Shown here one piece after another: positions 61,709 through 64,000 of a stretch of DNA of 64,000 nt (its first letter is position 1; the number at the start of each line of letters is the position of its first letter). A model generated the notes under the pieces. That model saw only the letters and a program-made list of their open reading frames with translations. It was not told the origin of the DNA and searched no databases. Origin of the DNA: JAJFUE01 sp039683515 (GTDB lineage Bacteria; Sumerlaeota; Sumerlaeia; MVZB01). The position numbers and the translations under genes were made by a program. The stretch lies in the NCBI GenBank assembly GCA_039683515.1, contig JBDKRG010000047.1, positions 12,133 through 76,132 on the forward strand. Direction: 5' to 3'.

Positions 61709-62113
61709 ATGAACCCTTTCAAGAAACTGCGTCCCTCATCCGGCGAAATGCTGATCCTGATCGTAATCGGCGTCCTCGCGTTGATCATCGTCACGGGCAA
61801 CCATGAGCTGATTCTCAGCACGCTCTACAGCCCGACCGCCGCGATCATCGCCATCATCATGCTGATCGAATACCTGGTCCTGAAGGGGTCGGACCGCTCG
61901 CCGATCTACCGGCGCGAACTGGAGGCGGCCCGCGAAAAACGGCGCGACGACCTGCTTGCGCTGCGCGCGGTCGAGACGCGCCTCGTCGACCTGCGCGCGC
62001 GGCTCGACAACGACCTCGAGCACGCCGACGAGCCCGAGCGCCTCGCCCAATGCGCCGGCCACGCCCGGACCGTCGTCGAGGACGTCCTCAAGCGCCTGCG
62101 CGAGCGGATCTGA
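61709..62113 (+). CDS. Small membrane coiled-coil protein
   Basis: 134-aa protein. GGAG precedes the ATG. Two hydrophobic segments (about 14-31 and 36-57) and a charged, Arg/Glu/Leu-rich coiled coil (about 63-132; REKRRDDLLALRAVETRL). No family recognised. Lies between the amidase and a lipoprotein gene, all on the plus strand. Confidence 0.6.
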   Translation: MNPFKKLRPSSGEMLILIVIGVLALIIVTGNHELILSTLYSPTAAIIAIIMLIEYLVLKGSDRSPIYRRELEAAREKRRDDLLALRAVETRLVDLRARLDNDLEHADEPERLAQCAGHARTVVEDVLKRLRERI

Positions 62114-62184
62114 AGTTTTTGATTTTTCTGTGGGGTGAGACTGAGGGGGAATCATACCGGTTCACCAAAGGAGTGATTACCGCA

Positions 62185-63279
62185 ATGCCTGCGTACACGA
62201 AACGACTCGTCCTGATCTGGCTGGTGCCGTTGCTGCTGCTGCTGGCGGTCGTTCCCGGCTGTCGCAAACAGAACCTGCTGTCGACGGTCGAGGCCGTTCC
62301 GTACCTCGGCCTGCCCGCGTCGGTCAATCACCTTCACTGCGCCGACATGAAACGGCTGCGCGGAACCCAGTTCTTCCAGGACATGCTCGAACAGGCCCAG
62401 AAGGAAAACGGCGGGTTCAAGAGCGTCTACGACGGCCTGCGCCAGCAGGTCGGCTTCGACCCCGTCCAGGACTTGGACATGGTGACGCTTGCCCTGCGCG
62501 GCAAGCCCCAGCCCAACCAGCCCCTCAGCCACGTGATCGTCCTCGCCCGCGGCCGGTTCACGGACATGGCCGGCAAGCTCGAAAAACTGCGCCATTGGCT
62601 CGGCGACGAGTTCCTGATCCAGCCGCCCCCGTTCCAGACCTCCAGGCATGAGGCCTCCGACATCACGATCAACAAGATGACCGCGCGCAGCCAGTATAAC
62701 GAGCGCATCGAGTTCCAGATCCTGATCGCCTTCCCGACCGAGAACCTGATGATCCTGGCCTTCTCCCCCGAGTTCATGAACGACACGCTCGACGTCATCG
62801 CCAGCGTCAAGGGCGTCAAGGGGATCAACAACAGCCCCGAATGGGTGGAGAAACTCAAGACCGCCCGGATCAGCGCCACGATGTGGGGCTACGGCGACTT
62901 CAGCGTCATGCCCGAGCAGCAACAGGTTCTGGCCAACATCCCCGACGGCCAGGCGTTCACGAAGATCACGAACTATTTCTACGACCTCGACTCCGACGGC
63001 GATTTCCGCGCGGCGCTCGGGTTCGTGTGCGACTCGATCGATTCGGCCACCAAGCTCAGCGCCACGCTCGACAAGGGCCGGAAGATGTTGAGCGACCAAC
63101 TCGCGGCCTCGCTCCCGCCGGAGGCGGCCGAAACCATCAAGCTGCCGACCAGGCTGCTCGTCACGACCGAGCTGAAGACGTCGCACCTCGTGCTGCGCCT
63201 GACGGCGGCCGACATCGGCAAGATCAACGCGGAGATCGATAAGATGGGGAGCGCCAACGCGCCCCCCCGGCCGCAGTAG
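62185..63279 (+). CDS. Lipoprotein of unknown function
   Basis: 364-aa protein starting at ATG 62185 with AAAGGAG 12 bases upstream. Signal sequence with basic n-region, hydrophobic core and lipobox VVPGC (Cys about 26; the Pro at -2 is unusual). The mature part is a mixed alpha/beta protein with no recognised domain: repeated patterns such as FQDMLEQAQKENGG and LSATLDKGRKMLSDQL, and an early VNHLHCADMKRLRGTQFF. It resembles uncharacterised lipoproteins with duplicated DUF-like halves. An intrinsic terminator follows. Confidence 0.6.
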   Translation: MPAYTKRLVLIWLVPLLLLLAVVPGCRKQNLLSTVEAVPYLGLPASVNHLHCADMKRLRGTQFFQDMLEQAQKENGGFKSVYDGLRQQVGFDPVQDLDMVTLALRGKPQPNQPLSHVIVLARGRFTDMAGKLEKLRHWLGDEFLIQPPPFQTSRHEASDITINKMTARSQYNERIEFQILIAFPTENLMILAFSPEFMNDTLDVIASVKGVKGINNSPEWVEKLKTARISATMWGYGDFSVMPEQQQVLANIPDGQAFTKITNYFYDLDSDGDFRAALGFVCDSIDSATKLSATLDKGRKMLSDQLAASLPPEAAETIKLPTRLLVTTELKTSHLVLRLTAADIGKINAEIDKMGSANAPPRPQ

Positions 63280-63315
63280 CCGGGCGCGAGCCAGGGACCC
63301 ACCCGCGGATACGAC

Positions 63316-63343
63316 AAAGCCCCCCGGCGTTCGGGGGGCTTTT
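63316..63343 (+). terminator. Intrinsic terminator of the lipoprotein gene
   Basis: AAAGCCCCCC (63316-63325) pairs with GGGGGGCTTT (63333-63342), extended by G-C at 63326/63332, and ends in CTTTT, 37 bases after the stop. Confidence 0.9.
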
Positions 63344-63354
63344 CCGATTGGTCC

Positions 63355-63646
63355 TTTAGTACTACTCTGCCACTCCGCACGATCGGCTTTCTTTTTGCGC
63401 TGAAGGCGCAAGATAAAAAAGCCTGGGGCGGAGCGAAGCGCAGCCCCAGGTCACGAACCGCACCCAACCGGAGCTCTGAAAGAGCGGGAGAAATCGGTTT
63501 CTTCCGCGCCTTCAGCGCTCCAACGATATGGCGTCGTTTACCTGGGGCTGCGCTTCGCTCCGCCCCAGGCTTTATGCTTCCGCGCTTTCAGCGCTTGGGA
63601 TCGCTTGCATCCCAAAACATATGACATATGGCAGAGTAGTATTAAA
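63355..63646. mobile_element. 292-bp nested inverted-repeat element (MITE-like)
   Basis: Terminal inverted repeats of 18 bp (63355-63372 TTTAGTACTACTCTGCCA; 63629-63646 its reverse complement with one mismatch). Inside are a perfect 31-bp inverted repeat (63421-63451 with 63540-63570, itself hairpin-forming) and a 13-bp one (63397-63409 with 63506-63518). No transposase or long reading frame. A target duplication is not obvious. It may be a small non-autonomous element or a composite palindromic repeat. Confidence 0.5.
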
Positions 63647-63668
63647 GCGCTTGACGAAAGTTATCGGT

Positions 63669-63705
63669 TCGTGCTCGTGCTCGTGCTCGTAATCGTAATC
63701 GAATC
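63669..63705. repeat. CGTGCT / CGTAAT hexamer repeat
   Basis: Three CGTGCT and two CGTAAT units and a CGAATC, the same arrangement and order as at 34991-35055. Confidence 0.88.
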
Positions 63706-63980
63706 AGCACCAAGCTTCGAAACCGAGCCCCGTCTCGATTACGGCGATTGCCGCAAGACTTTCACTCGCTCCTAAAGTGAGCGACACAAGTTTTCCGACA
63801 ATGGCTGCCGACACCGGCTCGATGCGCACCCAGCCCCGGCAGGGGCGACACACAATCGACTCGATTCCGGTAGAACTTTTGTTTGAATGCAGAAGTTAGT
63901 TGGTGAAGAGGATTCCTCCCGGTGGCAAAAAGGCCGAGCCCGGCCTGAGCCGGCTCAGAAACCATTCAGGAGGAACCCAG
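63706..63980. other. 275-base leader region before the right-end gene
   Basis: No coding region supported. It contains GAGGATTCCTC (a short palindrome), a GGCCGAGCCCGGCC-type hairpin and finally AGGAGG at 63969-63974, placed well before the ATG at 63981. Nothing matches a known riboswitch that I can recognise. Confidence 0.4.
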
Positions 63981-64000
63981 ATGTACGATATCGCATACGT
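63981..64000 (+). CDS. Start of a gene leaving the window (partial)
   Basis: ATG at 63981 with AGGAGG about 7 bases upstream; only MYDIAY and two bases of a further codon are in the window. The strong ribosome site is the evidence. Confidence 0.5.

Noticed and set aside
63762..63965. A 67-codon minus-strand frame at the right end
   Set aside because: No ribosome site or recognisable domain, overlaps the likely leader of the right-end gene.

Overview
The window is a GC-rich bacterial chromosome segment with many intergenic gaps filled by low-complexity tandem repeats. A diaminopimelate-type peptidoglycan cluster (MurE carries the DNPR signature), a Pal/OmpA-type lipoprotein and many signal peptides point to a diderm bacterium. 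No rRNA or tRNA gene was seen, so there is no direct taxonomic marker. The mix of ECF sigma modules, giant secreted repeat proteins, DUF4380/DUF4861-like proteins and repeat-rich spacers is reminiscent of uncultured PVC/FCB-neighbourhood phyla (Planctomycetota, Sumerlaeota, Hydrogenedentota); that placement is inference only.

Layout. 1-1050: a HigBA toxin-antitoxin pair. 1048-8453 (minus strand): trehalose synthesis from maltodextrin (treZ, treY), flanked by a small pore-like membrane protein and a polytopic membrane protein. 8681-16483: a secreted phosphoesterase, a small anchored coiled-coil protein, a GT-B glycosyltransferase, a DUF4380 protein, an ABC-F ATPase and a GT-C membrane glycosyltransferase. 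16527-19639 (minus): a DUF2721 membrane protein, then thrS with a DUF4160/DUF2442 pair packed behind it. 20023-23411: an ECF sigma factor, its probable anti-sigma factor and a large secreted protein with a secretin-N-like domain.

23620-32824 is a division/cell-wall (dcw) cluster: MraZ operator, mraZ, rsmH, ftsL-like, ftsI with a C-terminal PASTA domain, murE, murF, mraY. It stops after mraY, where it meets a convergent minus-strand block: murJ (with a large insertion), an Amidase_3 enzyme, a 444-aa secreted protein and four tandem paralogous secreted proteins of about 840-906 aa with many EF-hand-like or FG-GAP-like calcium loops. Upstream of these, still on the minus strand, are a Pal/OmpA lipoprotein and a MEMO1-family gene.

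51257-63279 (plus): a bifunctional-nuclease-domain protein, a 1126-aa secreted carboxypeptidase-regulatory-like protein, an RNase E/G family enzyme with a structured leader, two tandem CNNM/CorC-type membrane proteins, an Amidase_2 gene with an apparent frameshift, a small membrane coiled-coil protein and a lipoprotein. The right end holds a 292-bp nested inverted-repeat element and the first codons of another gene.

The most unusual signals are (1) a family of short word-like degenerate tandem repeats, often folded into long perfect hairpins, that sit against stop codons and also occur in frame inside at least three genes, including a signal peptide; and (2) the four tandem calcium-loop paralogs, which look like a little-described secreted or surface protein family.
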